DNA of 64,000 bases from Virgibacillus phasianinus (GTDB taxonomy: Bacteria; Bacillota; Bacilli; Bacillales; Amphibacillaceae), in the NCBI RefSeq assembly GCF_002216775.1, contig NZ_CP022315.1:3224001-3288000 (forward strand), written 5' to 3'. The position numbers were made by a program, and so were the translations under genes. The notes beneath the pieces were generated by a model. The model made no database searches. It was given only the letters and a program-made list of their open reading frames with translations, and was not told the origin of the DNA. This document shows positions 31,618 through 41,940 of the stretch, in pieces (the stretch's first letter is position 1; each line of letters opens with the position of its first letter).

Positions 31618-31989
31618 TACGTCACCCCGCCTTAATCAGCGAATAAATCATACCACATTCCTTAACGTAACGCAATAAATTTAACGAAATTGTAACAAAA
31701 TTCTGAATTGACCTTTTCACTTACTGCTTTACATACTTCGATTCAAACTTCTTGTTTCTGTATTAGATCGCGTGAACATTTAGTGACTTTTTATTACATT
31801 TGGTTTAGAGAAGGTCCAAGAACATTATCCATAAAAGACTCCCTTCCATCACCCTGTAAAGTAATTTGACTTACCAATTGGTAATTATAACTTTTTCAAA
31901 TATAATAGTCAATCATAACTATATATAATTTGAAAAAGTTTGCAAAACTTAAACTAATGCGAAAGGGAGTTTCTATATTTATTAACATA
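31618..31989. other. Intergenic 372 bp, AT-rich, with one inverted repeat
   Basis: No coding potential is apparent. It contains a palindrome CCAATTGG near 31874 and a 12-bp perfect inverted repeat, AACTTTTTCAAA (31889-31900) with TTTGAAAAAGTT (31929-31940), separated by a TA-rich spacer. No T tract follows on the minus strand, so it is not a classic terminator. Confidence 0.6.
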
Positions 31990-32307
31990 TTATTGTTTAA
32001 ATAACCCTATTTCTTCAATTTTTTTCTTTGTTGCTATAGTACCAAGGTGATATATTTTTTGATAGATCCTAACTAAATTCTGATCATACTCATTTCTCTC
32101 ATCATCGGCTCCCCATTCATCAAATGGTTTACTCAAAAATTTAACCGCTTGTTTCGCGTTCTTATTCTTTGCCATGAAAAGTGTTTCAATTTCTTTAATT
32201 TCATCAGAATTTGCATAAATTTCATATTCCGTGCCATTACCTGGGATTGACATGTCGCGTATATCTTCTGTATCTACTGCTACAAAGTATTGGTTTCTTT
32301 CAGTCAT
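31990..32307 (-). CDS. Small acidic protein of unknown function
   Basis: Not recognised. 105 aa, hydrophilic and acidic, with no membrane segment or signal peptide. It begins MTERNQYFVAVDTEDIRDM and ends KKKIEEIGLFKQ; EIETLFMAKNKNAKQAV in the middle looks helical. The start at 32307 is supported by AGGAGG eight bases upstream; a longer reading from 32337 includes that site. It sits where trmFO would be expected, between topA and xerC, and next to a 429-bp inverted-repeat element. Function unknown. Confidence 0.7.
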   Translation of the reverse strand: MTERNQYFVAVDTEDIRDMSIPGNGTEYEIYANSDEIKEIETLFMAKNKNAKQAVKFLSKPFDEWGADDERNEYDQNLVRIYQKIYHLGTIATKKKIEEIGLFKQ

Positions 32308-32360
32308 TCTATCATCCTCCTCTTTCTTAGGTATCATACCCTTTCATTTAATGTTAAAAC

Positions 32361-32789
32361 ACAGAAGAGGCTGGGACAAAACTAAAATGGCCAACTCAAA
32401 AAACGAACGATCAAGGGGTAGGAAGTTTAGATTGTTTCTTTCCAACAATCGGATCTTAATAAGCAGTCGACATAAACTACTATCATGTTCGGTGCCCTGT
32501 CACCGCTGCGGAAAAACACTGCGCTTTCCGTGGGCAGCTGATGAGCCTCCTTGAGCTTACGCTGAGGCCACTGAAAAAGGTAAAATGTAGTACAAAATAG
32601 GTGGATCTATCATCGCATCTTGAATATACTGCGCTTTCCACGGGCGAGTGTCGAGTCTCCTTGCCCCGGCAAGGAGGCTGAAGCCGTGCCCCAAGAAAAA
32701 ATCCGAACTACTTCAAATTCTAATCAAAGAATTGAATCATAGTTCGGATTTCTCTCTGGCTAAAACACTTTTGTCCCAGCCTCTTCTGT
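32361..32789. mobile_element. 429-bp MITE-like element with perfect 21-bp inverted ends
   Basis: Both ends carry GAAGAGGCTGGGACAAAA and its complement; the perfect match is 21 bp (32361-32381 with 32769-32789). Inside are two similar blocks, CTGCGCTTTCCGTGGGC and CTGCGCTTTCCACGGGC, a hairpin CTCCTTGCC/GGCAAGGAG, and AAATCCGAAC/GTTCGGATTT. No open reading frame of note. Such GAGGCTGGGACA repeats are common in Firmicutes genomes. No clear target-site duplication is visible. It lies between topA and the small unknown gene. Confidence 0.75.
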
Positions 32790-32799
32790 TCTTTCATTA

Positions 32800-34878
32800 T
32801 TAATCTTGCACTTTTTCTTTGTAATCACAATTTGTACATTGAATCTGTGTTTCTTTTTTACTTTTCTTTTCCACTAACAACGAATCACATTTTGGACATG
32901 GTCTTGAAATCGGTTTATTCCAGGACACAAAATCACATTCCGGAAATCGGTCACATCCATAAAAAGTGCGCTTCTTTTTCGACTTTCGCTCAACCACATT
33001 TCCTTCTTTACACTTAGGACATTTTACGCCAATTTCTTTTAAAATTGGTTTAGTATTTCTGCATTCTGGAAAATTAGAGCATGCAAGGAATTTACCATAT
33101 CTTCCCATTTTGTAGACCATTTCATGCCCGCAATTTTCACAATCAATACCTGCAGGCTCATCTTTAATTTCAATTTTTTCCATTTCCTCTTCCGCCACTT
33201 CAAGGCGTTTGCGGAAATCCAGATAAAATTCATCAAGAATGGAAACCCAATCGTTTTTACCGTCTTCAATTGAGTCAAGGTCTCCCTCCATCTTTACGGT
33301 AAAGTCCAAATCAATGATTTCCGGGAAAAATTCCTGAAGCAGATCCATCACAATGCTGCCAAGTTCAGTGGGAATAAATCGTTTATTATCAATACTTACA
33401 TATCCCCTGCGTTGTATTGTATCTAAGGTTGGAGCATATGTTGATGGTCGTCCTATACCTTGTTCCTCCATCGCCCTTACCAGCCTTGCTTCCGTATACC
33501 TCGGAGGTGGCTGAGTAAAATGCTGGCTTGGATCAACATCAGTTGCCTTCACTTCCATTCCTTCCTGCAGGTCAGGTAAATATTTATTTTCTTCTTTTTG
33601 TTTATCATCCGTTCCTTCAACATAGACAGACATAAACCCTTTAAATTTAACTTTTGAACCTGACGCTCGAAATTCTATTCCATTATTTATTAAATGTACG
33701 GTCATTGTATCCATAATTGCTGGTGCCATTTGACTTGCCACAAAACGTTCCCATACAAGTTTATACAGTCTATATTGATCCCTTGATAATATTGACTTTA
33801 ATGATTTCGGATCACGTGCAACAGAAGTGGGCCTGATTGCTTCATGGGCATCCTGTGCACCTTCTTTCTGCTTTGCTGCCTTCTTTTGACCAACAAATTC
33901 TTTGCCATGTTTTTCTTCTATATAATCTTTCGCCTCTGACTTAGCAGTGTCAGAAATACGGGTTGAATCGGTACGCATGTATGTTATTAAACCTGTTATG
34001 CCGCCTGCCTTTTTACCTAAATCAATCCCTTCATACAACTGCTGGGCAACCATCATCGTCTTTTTCGCTCTGAAATTTAATTTTCTTGCTGCTTCCTGTT
34101 GAATGGAAGATGTAGTAAATGGCACAGCAGGATTACGCTTTCGTTCCCTTTTATTTACCTTATCAATGGTAAAGTTTTTTCCTTCCAGTTGTTCCATTAC
34201 CTTGTTAACATCTTCTTCTGTTTTTAATTCTGTTTTCTTCTTATCAATCCCATAAAAGGAACCTTCAAAGTTATCTTTTCCCTTCACAAAGTTTCCTTCG
34301 ATGGACCAATATTCTTCGGGTGTAAAGTTTTCAATTTCTTTTTCACGGTCCATAATCATTTTAACTGCTACCGATTGAACACGTCCTGCACTCAGCCCCT
34401 TTTTTACCTTTTTCCATAAAAGCGGACTTATGTTGTAACCAACTAACCGGTCTAATATTCTTCGTGCCTGTTGCGCATTTACTAAATCGGTATTAATTGA
34501 TCTTGGATGTTTAAAAGATTCTTTAATCGCGTCTTTAGTTATTTCATTAAAAACCACCCGGCAATCGGATGTCTCATCAATATTGAGACTATGGGCTAGA
34601 TGCCAGGCAATCGCTTCCCCTTCCCTATCGGGGTCGGCTGCGAGATATACCTTTTTTGCTTTTTTAGCAGCGGATTTAAGTGACTTTAACACGTCCCCTT
34701 TACCGCGAATCGTAATATACTTTGGTTTAAATTCATCATCTGGATCAACACCCATCTGGCTTTTTGGTAAATCGCGAACATGGCCCATGGATGCAGTTAC
34801 TTTGTATTTTTTTCCTAAATATCGTTCAATCGTTTTTGCCTTAGCAGGCGACTCAACGATTACAAGATAATCTGACAT
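32800..34878 (-). CDS. topA: DNA topoisomerase I
   Basis: Relaxes negative supercoils. Toprim domain at the start ([19 protein letters not shown], and [16 protein letters not shown] near 79-94), catalytic Tyr in [15 protein letters not shown] (about 293-307), and three C-terminal Cys4 zinc motifs (CENCG...CSNFPEC, CPKC...CDRFPEC, CPKC...CTNC). 692 aa, normal. Between dprA and, in B. subtilis, trmFO. Confidence 0.96.
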   Translation of the reverse strand: MSDYLVIVESPAKAKTIERYLGKKYKVTASMGHVRDLPKSQMGVDPDDEFKPKYITIRGKGDVLKSLKSAAKKAKKVYLAADPDREGEAIAWHLAHSLNIDETSDCRVVFNEITKDAIKESFKHPRSINTDLVNAQQARRILDRLVGYNISPLLWKKVKKGLSAGRVQSVAVKMIMDREKEIENFTPEEYWSIEGNFVKGKDNFEGSFYGIDKKKTELKTEEDVNKVMEQLEGKNFTIDKVNKRERKRNPAVPFTTSSIQQEAARKLNFRAKKTMMVAQQLYEGIDLGKKAGGITGLITYMRTDSTRISDTAKSEAKDYIEEKHGKEFVGQKKAAKQKEGAQDAHEAIRPTSVARDPKSLKSILSRDQYRLYKLVWERFVASQMAPAIMDTMTVHLINNGIEFRASGSKVKFKGFMSVYVEGTDDKQKEENKYLPDLQEGMEVKATDVDPSQHFTQPPPRYTEARLVRAMEEQGIGRPSTYAPTLDTIQRRGYVSIDNKRFIPTELGSIVMDLLQEFFPEIIDLDFTVKMEGDLDSIEDGKNDWVSILDEFYLDFRKRLEVAEEEMEKIEIKDEPAGIDCENCGHEMVYKMGRYGKFLACSNFPECRNTKPILKEIGVKCPKCKEGNVVERKSKKKRTFYGCDRFPECDFVSWNKPISRPCPKCDSLLVEKKSKKETQIQCTNCDYKEKVQD

Positions 34879-34989
34879 TCATTCATCCTCCTAAAAATGA
34901 GGTCTCAAGTTATTTATGTTGAAATCTTCACTAATAGTAAATATATACCGTCTATTTGTCAAACATGCAATTGGTATTTTTTTCTAAAA

Positions 34990-35913
34990 TCATAAAGTTT
35001 CATCCTGAAGCTGGTTAATCCAAATTTCCTTAGCTGCGTTCCAATCATCTAAAATGTCATCTGGATGGATTACTAATTTAGCGCCATCCTGTATCATACG
35101 ATTGCACCCAATTGATTCCGGAACTGTTGGAGAATCAGGAATTGCATATACCTCTCTCCCCTGGTCCAACGCTTGATCAACGGTTATAAGTGTACCGCTT
35201 TTTTCTTTTGCTTCAACAACCAGCGTCCCAAAACTTAATCCGCTTATAATACGATTTCGCTCCGGAAAGTGATGCTTTGCTGGTGACTGATTTGGTGGGT
35301 ACTCAGATAATACTAAGCCTTTTTTAGTTATTTGGTCAAACAATGTGATATTTTGTTTAGGGTAGATATGCTGAAAACCCCCGCCCAAAACAGCTATTGT
35401 TTTACCATTATTACCTAGAGCAAATTGGTGGGCAAAGCTATCGATTCCCATTGCCATACCACTTACAATTACCCATTTTTCCTGCAAAAGTGCGGGCAGG
35501 ATTAATTTCATTTTATTTCGTGCATTTTGTGATGGAAGTCTTGTGCCGATCACACTCAAGGCTGGAGTTTGTTTAAGTAATGACAGATCTCCAAGTGCGT
35601 ATAACACAAGTGGCGGGTCTTTAATTGTTTTTAACACAGTCGGATAGAGTTCGTCAACTACTGTGAGGATAGTATAGGGGGCGATATCCTGTTTTTTCTC
35701 TAGTAAAAGTTTGGGATTGTGAATATCTTGATAAAGTGAAATGGACTGTTTCTGTGGAATTGAAAACGTCTGGCTTAATTGTGTTGAAGATAAATGGTAG
35801 ATGGATGAAAGGGCTGGGTCAATGGAAAGCATTCGAAAAATGGTACGCCTTGTGACTCCCCTGCACCGGTGTAAATGAATGATTCGATTCCGTATCGAAT
35901 TCAAAATGATCAC
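34990..35913 (-). CDS. dprA: DNA-processing protein DprA
   Basis: Loads RecA onto incoming single-stranded DNA during transformation (Smf). The Rossmann-like core shows LSVIGTRLPSQNAR near residues 118-131, VSGMAMGIDSFAHQFAL near 148-164, IAVLGGG and the PERNRIISGLS motif near 214-224. 307 aa. The start is uncertain; GTG at 35913 and an in-frame TTG three codons later both lack a strong ribosome site. Upstream is sucD, as in B. subtilis. Confidence 0.9.
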   Translation of the reverse strand: MIILNSIRNRIIHLHRCRGVTRRTIFRMLSIDPALSSIYHLSSTQLSQTFSIPQKQSISLYQDIHNPKLLLEKKQDIAPYTILTVVDELYPTVLKTIKDPPLVLYALGDLSLLKQTPALSVIGTRLPSQNARNKMKLILPALLQEKWVIVSGMAMGIDSFAHQFALGNNGKTIAVLGGGFQHIYPKQNITLFDQITKKGLVLSEYPPNQSPAKHHFPERNRIISGLSFGTLVVEAKEKSGTLITVDQALDQGREVYAIPDSPTVPESIGCNRMIQDGAKLVIHPDDILDDWNAAKEIWINQLQDETL

Positions 35914-36018
35914 ATCCTGTTTTTAATACTTTAAGACAGTATAAATCTTTATCGGTACAAAGTATAAAAAAACTAAGGCTTTCGTCATTAGCTCTTGGCG
36001 AAAAGCCAAGATTTTTTA

Positions 36019-36059
36019 ATAATAAGGATGTCCAAATGGGCAGGACCCTTTGGACATCC
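36019..36059 (-). terminator. Intrinsic terminator after sucD
   Basis: Perfect 11-bp stem GGATGTCCAAA/TTTGGACATCC with a 12-base loop, followed by TTATTATT on the minus strand. A second small hairpin, CTTGGC/GCCAAG, follows at about 35994-36010. Confidence 0.8.
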
Positions 36060-36067
36060 ATTATAGA

Positions 36068-36970
36068 TTAATGCGTTTTACATTTATCCTGTAAATTATT
36101 TTCTTTTAATACTTCGATCATTGTTTCACCCATAACAGCTGGGGTTTCTGCTACTTTAATGCCGCATTCATTCATAACACGAATTTTTTCTTCTGCAGTA
36201 CCTTTACCACCAGAAATGATTGCCCCAGCATGACCCATACGTTTTCCTGGAGGTGCAGTTGCACCACCAATGAATCCTACTACCGGTTTTTTCATATTAG
36301 CTTTGATCCATGCAGCTGCTTCTTCTTCAGCAGTACCGCCAATTTCACCAATCATTACTACCGCTTCTGTCTCTGGATCATTGTTAAATGCTGTTAACAC
36401 ATCAATAAAGTCTGTTCCGTTAACTGGATCTCCGCCGATTCCTACAGCAGTTGACTGACCATAACCAGCTTCAGACAATTGATGTACTGCTTCATATGTC
36501 AATGTACCGGAACGGGAAACAACCCCTACATGGCCTTTTTTATGGATATATCCAGGCATAATACCGATTTTACATTCATCAGGTGTAATAACACCAGGGC
36601 AGTTTGGTCCAACCAAACGTGTTTTCTTGCCTTGCATATAACGTTTTACTTTAACCATATCCATTACTGGAATATGCTCTGTAATGCAAATAGCAAGGTC
36701 AAGTTCAGCGTCAACAGCCTCAATAATGGCATCTGCTGCAAATGGAGCTGGTACATAGATAACAGACGCAGTCGCTCCTGTTTGATCAACTGCATCTTTT
36801 ACTGTGTTAAATACCGGTACTCCCTCAACCTCTGTACCGCCTTTTTTCGGTGTAACACCACCAACGATTTTTGTACCATATTCAAGCATTTGTTTTGTAT
36901 GGAATCTAGCTGTACCACCAGTGATTCCTTGGACAATTACTTTAGTATCTTTATTAACATATACACTCAT
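36068..36970 (-). CDS. sucD: Succinyl-CoA synthetase alpha subunit
   Basis: TCA-cycle enzyme with SucC. CoA-binding Rossmann domain at the N-terminus ([20 protein letters not shown] near 13-32), and the phosphohistidine region [17 protein letters not shown] near 246-262 with its conserved His. 300 aa. It follows sucC by 69 bp in a sucCD operon. Confidence 0.97.
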   Translation of the reverse strand: MSVYVNKDTKVIVQGITGGTARFHTKQMLEYGTKIVGGVTPKKGGTEVEGVPVFNTVKDAVDQTGATASVIYVPAPFAADAIIEAVDAELDLAICITEHIPVMDMVKVKRYMQGKKTRLVGPNCPGVITPDECKIGIMPGYIHKKGHVGVVSRSGTLTYEAVHQLSEAGYGQSTAVGIGGDPVNGTDFIDVLTAFNNDPETEAVVMIGEIGGTAEEEAAAWIKANMKKPVVGFIGGATAPPGKRMGHAGAIISGGKGTAEEKIRVMNECGIKVAETPAVMGETMIEVLKENNLQDKCKTH

Positions 36971-37039
36971 TTTCGTCCATCCTTTCTACGCAATCTTCAC
37001 ACGTTTTTTCATTACAATCTTCACAAGTCGATTCCGCTT

Positions 37040-38200
37040 TTATTTAACCATAGAAACGATTTTTTCAGCGCCATCAGCCATTGACCCCGCTGAAGTAATG
37101 TTTAAGCCTGATTCATCCAATATTTTCTTACCTAAATCAACATTTGTTCCTTCAAGGCGTACCACTAAAGGAATTTCAAGGCCAATTTGTTTAGTAGCTT
37201 CGACAACCCCCTCAGCGATAACGTCACATTTCATGATTCCACCGAAAATATTAACAAAAATACCTTTAACATTATCATCGGACAAAATGATTTTAAATGC
37301 TTCGGTAACTTTCTCTGCTGTCGCACCGCCCCCAACGTCAAGGAAGTTGGCGGGATCGCCACCATAATGTTTAATAATGTCCATTGTAGACATTGCAAGT
37401 CCAGCACCATTTACCATACAACCAATATTGCCATCTAGTGAAACATAGCTGAGATCGTATTTAGATGCTTCGATTTCTTTTTCGTCTTCTTCTTCCAAAT
37501 CGCGGAAATTTTGAACGTCTTTTTGACGGAATAGTGCATTGTCATCAAAGTTTAATTTAGCATCTAGTGCTAGTACTTGACCATCACCAGTTGTAACCAA
37601 CGGATTGATTTCAGCAATAGAGCAGTCCTTTTCAACAAATGCTGTATAAAGGCCAGACATAAATTTAACCGCTTTTCCGATTAATTCATCTGGAATGTTA
37701 ATATTAAATGCTAGTCTGCGAGCTTGATATCCTGAAAGTCCTACTACAGGATCAATTACTTCTTTAAATATTTTTTCAGGTGTTTCTGCAGCGACTTCTT
37801 CTATTTCCGTTCCACCTTCTTCAGATGCCATCATAACTACAGATGATGTTGCACGGTCAAGAACTAGCCCAACATAATATTCTTTCTTGATATCGCATCC
37901 TTCTTCAATAAGCAAGCGTTTAACTTCCTTACCTTCTGGACCTGTTTGATGCGTAACCAATGTTTTACCTAAAATTTCGTCAGCATATGTACGCACTTCA
38001 TCTAAATTCTTTGCAATCTTTACGCCACCGGCTTTACCACGTCCACCAGCATGTATTTGTGCTTTTACCACTGTAACAGAAGAGTCTAGTTTTTTAGCAG
38101 CTTCTACAGCTTCGTCCACTGTATATGCAACATGTCCTGTTGGAACATTTACACCATAGCTTCGCAAAATTTCTTTGCCTTGATACTCATGAATGTTCAT
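37040..38200 (-). CDS. sucC: Succinyl-CoA synthetase beta subunit
   Basis: ADP/GDP-forming beta subunit with an ATP-grasp domain; [17 protein letters not shown] at the N-terminus, [11 protein letters not shown] near 52-62, and [16 protein letters not shown] in the C-terminal ligase domain. The start MNIHEYQ (38200) is well placed after GGGAGG. 386 aa. In B. subtilis ylqG and ylqH lie between rnhB and sucC; here the gap is about 100 bp without a gene. Confidence 0.97.
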   Translation of the reverse strand: MNIHEYQGKEILRSYGVNVPTGHVAYTVDEAVEAAKKLDSSVTVVKAQIHAGGRGKAGGVKIAKNLDEVRTYADEILGKTLVTHQTGPEGKEVKRLLIEEGCDIKKEYYVGLVLDRATSSVVMMASEEGGTEIEEVAAETPEKIFKEVIDPVVGLSGYQARRLAFNINIPDELIGKAVKFMSGLYTAFVEKDCSIAEINPLVTTGDGQVLALDAKLNFDDNALFRQKDVQNFRDLEEEDEKEIEASKYDLSYVSLDGNIGCMVNGAGLAMSTMDIIKHYGGDPANFLDVGGGATAEKVTEAFKIILSDDNVKGIFVNIFGGIMKCDVIAEGVVEATKQIGLEIPLVVRLEGTNVDLGKKILDESGLNITSAGSMADGAEKIVSMVK

Positions 38201-38305
38201 CATTTATCCTCCCATCAAAATTCACTGCATTCCCATTGTATTAAAAAACTACAAATTTCACAAGAATAAGCGAGCATAATCAAAAATAATGTTGAATTTT
38301 CACGT

Positions 38306-39076
38306 TCAACTTATAGCGTGTTTGACTGGTTCAAATGACTTCCGATGAAACGGTGAAATTCCATATTCTCCTATGGCGTTTATATGCTGCCTCGTTCCAT
38401 ATCCCATATTTGATTCGAATGCATAGCATGGAAAATCATTATGTATTTTTTTCATGATCGTATCCCGAGTCACTTTGGCGATAATACTTGCCGCTGCGAT
38501 AGAAATGCTTTTTTGGTCCCCTTTTGTGATTGACTCGGACGTATATGGCAGATTGTTTAATGGTACAGCATCAATCAAAACATGATCAGGTGAGGGATCT
38601 AATTGACCTAACGCATCACGCATGGCTAGCTTTGTTGCTTCATATATATTTACCTGGTCTATTGTTTCATTAGTTACTACTGATATTCCATAACTAACTG
38701 CCTGATTTTTAATGATAGTGTAAAATTCATTACGTTTACGTTCGTTTAATTGTTTAGAATCATCCAGCCCCAACAATTTGAAGCCTTTCGGTAAGATAAC
38801 GGCAGCCGCTACTACTGGCCCTGCCAATGGTCCTCTTCCAGCTTCATCCATTCCCGCAATACGTTCACAACCATTTCCATAGCATCGTTCTTCAAATCGA
38901 CACATATCTGCAAAGTGCTGTTCCATTTTCTGCATTTTTTGTTGTTTTTGTTCATACCCTTTTAAAAGCTTATGGACGCCCTTACGCGAGTCGTTCTGTA
39001 ATGAAGAAAGTTGATCCCTGGATATGGATTCCATTTCTAGCATCTGCTTTATTTCAGCGATTGATAACCCTTTCAT
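38306..39076 (-). CDS. rnhB: Ribonuclease HII
   Basis: Cuts RNA in RNA-DNA hybrids and single ribonucleotides in DNA. Catalytic DEAGRGPLAGPVV near residues 75-87 (Asp-Glu), and DAVPLNNLPY and SIAAASIIAKVTRD later. An N-terminal extension typical of Bacillus RNase HII precedes the core. 256 aa. A terminator separates it from rbgA. Confidence 0.95.
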   Translation of the reverse strand: MKGLSIAEIKQMLEMESISRDQLSSLQNDSRKGVHKLLKGYEQKQQKMQKMEQHFADMCRFEERCYGNGCERIAGMDEAGRGPLAGPVVAAAVILPKGFKLLGLDDSKQLNERKRNEFYTIIKNQAVSYGISVVTNETIDQVNIYEATKLAMRDALGQLDPSPDHVLIDAVPLNNLPYTSESITKGDQKSISIAAASIIAKVTRDTIMKKIHNDFPCYAFESNMGYGTRQHINAIGEYGISPFHRKSFEPVKHAIS

Positions 39077-39096
39077 ACTTCACCTTCTTTAATTTA

Positions 39097-39141
39097 TAGT
39101 AAAAACAAAACAATGGCATTCATCCTAAGATGCATGCCATT
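39097..39141 (-). terminator. Intrinsic terminator after rbgA
   Basis: Minus-strand stem AATGGCAT/ATGCCATT, extended inside by CATC/GATG, followed by GTTTTGTTTTT. It lies right after the rbgA stop. Confidence 0.85.
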
Positions 39142-39143
39142 AT

Positions 39144-39989
39144 TTACTGGACTGTTTCTAATGTTATCGATCCTAATCGGCCTGAACGCAGATCCTGAAT
39201 GACCACATCTGCAACCTTGTCAAAATTGACAGTCCCTCCGCTTTCCAGACATCCACGTTTTTTCCCAATCGTTTCAAAGATCTGTACCATGTCTTGCATA
39301 TCAGAATCAATAGTATAACGCTCTTCAAGTAACGTTGGGTAATGGCCCTGTAAGAACTGAATAACAAATGCAGTTATATCCTGTAATGATAATAATTGAT
39401 CCTTAATTGTACCTAATGCAGCCAGTCGAAGGCCAACCATTTCATCTTCGAATTTAGGCCATAGTATACCCGGTGTATCCAGCAATTCAAAATCTTTTTT
39501 TACCTTTATCCATAGCTGCTGTTTCGTAACACCTGGACGGTCCCCTGTCTTTGCGGCCTTTTTATTGGCAAGCCTGTTAATTAATGTTGATTTCCCGACA
39601 TTCGGAATGCCAATAATCATAGCCCTGGCAGCCCTTGGTTGAATACCTTTTTTCAAAAGCTTATCCATCTTTGCTTTACCAAACTCCTTAGCGAGATGAA
39701 TAACCTTCTGAATATCCGATTTGTCATTAACATTAATAGCCATTGCACTCATTTTCCTATCCTGAAAATAGGAAATCCACCTATCAGTTTCACGCTGGTC
39801 TGCCAAATCCTTCTTCATTAAGATTACCATTTTTGGTTTACTTTGCAGCACCTGTTGAAGCATGGGATTTTGTGAGGATAGTGGCGCCCTTGCATCTACT
39901 AGTTCAATTACGAAATCAACCAGTTTTAACTTTTCCTCTACCTGACGACGCGCTTTCGCCATGTGTCCTGGGAACCATTGTATTGGCAT
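39144..39989 (-). CDS. rbgA: 50S assembly GTPase RbgA (YlqF)
   Basis: Circularly permuted GTPase needed for late 50S subunit assembly. G-motifs appear in permuted order: G4 as MKKDLAD near residues 57-63, then G1 GIPNVGKSTLIN near 126-137 and G3 DTPGILWP near 171-178. N-terminal IQWFPGHMAKA is the family hallmark. 281 aa. Neighbours lepB and rplS support the ribosome link. Confidence 0.96.
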   Translation of the reverse strand: MPIQWFPGHMAKARRQVEEKLKLVDFVIELVDARAPLSSQNPMLQQVLQSKPKMVILMKKDLADQRETDRWISYFQDRKMSAMAINVNDKSDIQKVIHLAKEFGKAKMDKLLKKGIQPRAARAMIIGIPNVGKSTLINRLANKKAAKTGDRPGVTKQQLWIKVKKDFELLDTPGILWPKFEDEMVGLRLAALGTIKDQLLSLQDITAFVIQFLQGHYPTLLEERYTIDSDMQDMVQIFETIGKKRGCLESGGTVNFDKVADVVIQDLRSGRLGSITLETVQ

Positions 39990-40054
39990 ATTATCACCCT
40001 ATTCTTGTATTAAACCTTGGTTTATTAAGTATCTTCTAACTAACACCCATCATT

Positions 40055-40615
40055 CTAAAAGTCCAACATATGAAAGCGATCGAGTGGCCAATAAATGAAG
40101 CTTGTTTTTCCTACAATTGTATCTTCCGGAATTAGTCCTAGTACCCGACTATCAGCAGAATTGTTCCGATTATCCCCCAGGACAAGTACATAGCCTTCAG
40201 GAATAGTCTCGTAACCACCTGGTATTTCTTCAAGCTTGAAATCCCCTGTTAAAGTCTGATTTGGTTTTTTCTGATCCTTAATTTCCTGTAAGAAAGGTTC
40301 TTTTACAGGTTTACCATCAATGTACAATACATCATCTTTTACTGCTACATGTTCACCAGGCAGTCCAATTACTCGTTTAATAAAGTCCTGTTCCGGTGTT
40401 GCATGGAACACAATAATATCAAATCGCTCAGGTTCACTGACATTATAAATAAACTTATTCACAATCATTTGATCATGGTTATGTAGTGTGGGCTGCATCG
40501 AAGGTCCATCAACTACGATTGGTGCAAAAAAGAACATCCGAACAATAAAGGCCAATGCAAAAGCAATCAGTAATGCCTTTACCCAATCGAACCATTCGTT
40601 TTTCAGTTTAGACAT
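40055..40615 (-). CDS. lepB: Type I signal peptidase
   Basis: Serves the Sec pathway. One N-terminal membrane segment (WVKALLIAFALAFIVRMFFF), catalytic Ser in GPSMQPTL near residue 39, catalytic Lys in FIKRVIGLPGEH near 79-80, and GDNRNNSADSR near 147-157. This is the bacterial Ser-Lys type (SipS/SipT), unlike the SipW-type enzyme at the far end of the window. 186 aa. Confidence 0.95.
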   Translation of the reverse strand: MSKLKNEWFDWVKALLIAFALAFIVRMFFFAPIVVDGPSMQPTLHNHDQMIVNKFIYNVSEPERFDIIVFHATPEQDFIKRVIGLPGEHVAVKDDVLYIDGKPVKEPFLQEIKDQKKPNQTLTGDFKLEEIPGGYETIPEGYVLVLGDNRNNSADSRVLGLIPEDTIVGKTSFIYWPLDRFHMLDF

Positions 40616-40709
40616 GTGGTTTTCCTCCGAAACGTGTGGGATGTGTATGCCTTAGGCAAAAGTAAAAAAGAGCCCGCATTTAATGCCAAGCCCCTTTACA
40701 ATACAATTT

Positions 40710-41054
40710 TTATCGACGTTCTTTAATACGTGCAGCTTTTCCACGTAAATTACGTAGATAGTACAGCTTCGCACGACGAACAATACCGCGTCTTGAAACT
40801 TCAATTTTCGCAACTCTAGGTGAATGTAGTGGGAATGTACGTTCAACACCTACACCGTAAGATATCTTTCTTACTGTAAATGTTTCGCTGATTCCACCAT
40901 TTTGACGTTTAATTACAACACCCTCAAACACCTGAATACGCTCACGAGTTCCTTCAACAACTTTCACATGCACCTTAACAGTGTCACCAGGACGAAAGTC
41001 AGGATGATCCGTGCGAAGTTGTTCTTTTGTGATATCTGCAATTAATTTTTGCAT
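40710..41054 (-). CDS. rplS: 50S ribosomal protein L19
   Basis: The 114-aa protein has [20 protein letters not shown] and [19 protein letters not shown], typical of L19. It lies after trmD with a separate leader region. Confidence 0.97.
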   Translation of the reverse strand: MQKLIADITKEQLRTDHPDFRPGDTVKVHVKVVEGTRERIQVFEGVVIKRQNGGISETFTVRKISYGVGVERTFPLHSPRVAKIEVSRRGIVRRAKLYYLRNLRGKAARIKERR

Positions 41055-41076
41055 TCTACTTCACTCCTTCCAAACC

Positions 41077-41131
41077 AATGCTCATAACTCACTAAGGGAC
41101 AGCGGAACATCGTTTATACGACCTAAGCATT
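41077..41131 (-). promoter_or_regulatory. L19 leader-type RNA element upstream of rplS
   Basis: Minus strand AATGCTTAGG at 41131 pairs with GAGCATT at 41077, enclosing GGTCGTATAAACG and TCCGCTGTCCC. This resembles the L19 leader described upstream of rplS in Bacilli. Recognition is by position and terminal stem only. Confidence 0.55.
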
Positions 41132-41193
41132 GAACTTAAGCACAACAATTAATATACCATATAGAGGAGACGAGTTCAACAGTTTTTATCGCA

Positions 41194-41940
41194 TCATTTC
41201 TTGTCCGCCCTGCTCTTAAACTTATCAAGTAATTTACAATCAATGTCTGATAGAGTTCGTTCATCAATTAATTCTTTCCTGCGTTCAAAAGTCCTTTTCA
41301 AGGATTCTCCTTTACGCCAAGCATCAATTTTTGCATGATCGCCTGAAAGCAAAACGTCTGGTACTTTCATTCCACGAAAATCTGCCGGTCTGGTATAATG
41401 CGGATGTTCTAGCATTCCGGTCGAAAATGAATCCTCTGGGGCAGATTCCTGGTTGCCAAGGACATCGGGGAGTAGCCGGACAACACTATCAATAACGGCC
41501 ATGGCACCTAACTCTCCACCTGTCAGGACATAGTCACCAATGGAGATTTCATCTGTTACCAAATGTTCTCTGATCCGTTCATCATAACCTTCATAATGGC
41601 CGCAAATGAAAACAAGATTTTCTTCTTCTGCCAACTCTTCAGCTTTTTTTTGATTATACGGCTCCCCCTGTGGGCACATAAGTATAACACGTGGTTTGAC
41701 TGACTTATTTTTCGTAATGGAATCTACTGCATCGAAGATAGGTTGGGGAGTTAAAACCATCCCAGCTCCGCCGCCATATGGATAATCATCGACCTTATAA
41801 TGTTTGTTTGTTGAGAAATCCCGGAAATTCACCAAATCATAACTAAACTTATTTTTATCCTGGGCTTTTTTTAGAATAGAAGAATTAAATACACCCTCTA
41901 TCATCTGTGGAAATAATGTCAATATGTCAATATGCATCAT
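41194..41940 (-). CDS. trmD: tRNA (guanine37-N1)-methyltransferase
   Basis: SPOUT-class enzyme that methylates G37 and prevents frameshifting. Shows [10 protein letters not shown] at the N-terminus, YGGGAGMVL near 56-64, [12 protein letters not shown] near 113-124 and [19 protein letters not shown] near 134-152. 248 aa. Its start overlaps the rimM stop by four bases. Confidence 0.96.
   Translation of the reverse strand: MMHIDILTLFPQMIEGVFNSSILKKAQDKNKFSYDLVNFRDFSTNKHYKVDDYPYGGGAGMVLTPQPIFDAVDSITKNKSVKPRVILMCPQGEPYNQKKAEELAEEENLVFICGHYEGYDERIREHLVTDEISIGDYVLTGGELGAMAVIDSVVRLLPDVLGNQESAPEDSFSTGMLEHPHYTRPADFRGMKVPDVLLSGDHAKIDAWRKGESLKRTFERRKELIDERTLSDIDCKLLDKFKSRADKK

Noticed and set aside
32361-32789. 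CRISPR array or IS element
   Set aside because: No regular direct repeats with spacers and no transposase frame; only inverted ends and hairpins.
36479-37084. 201-codon plus-strand frame across the sucD-sucC junction
   Set aside because: It is antisense to two intact genes, Cys/Phe/Asn-rich from reversed codons, and lacks a ribosome site.
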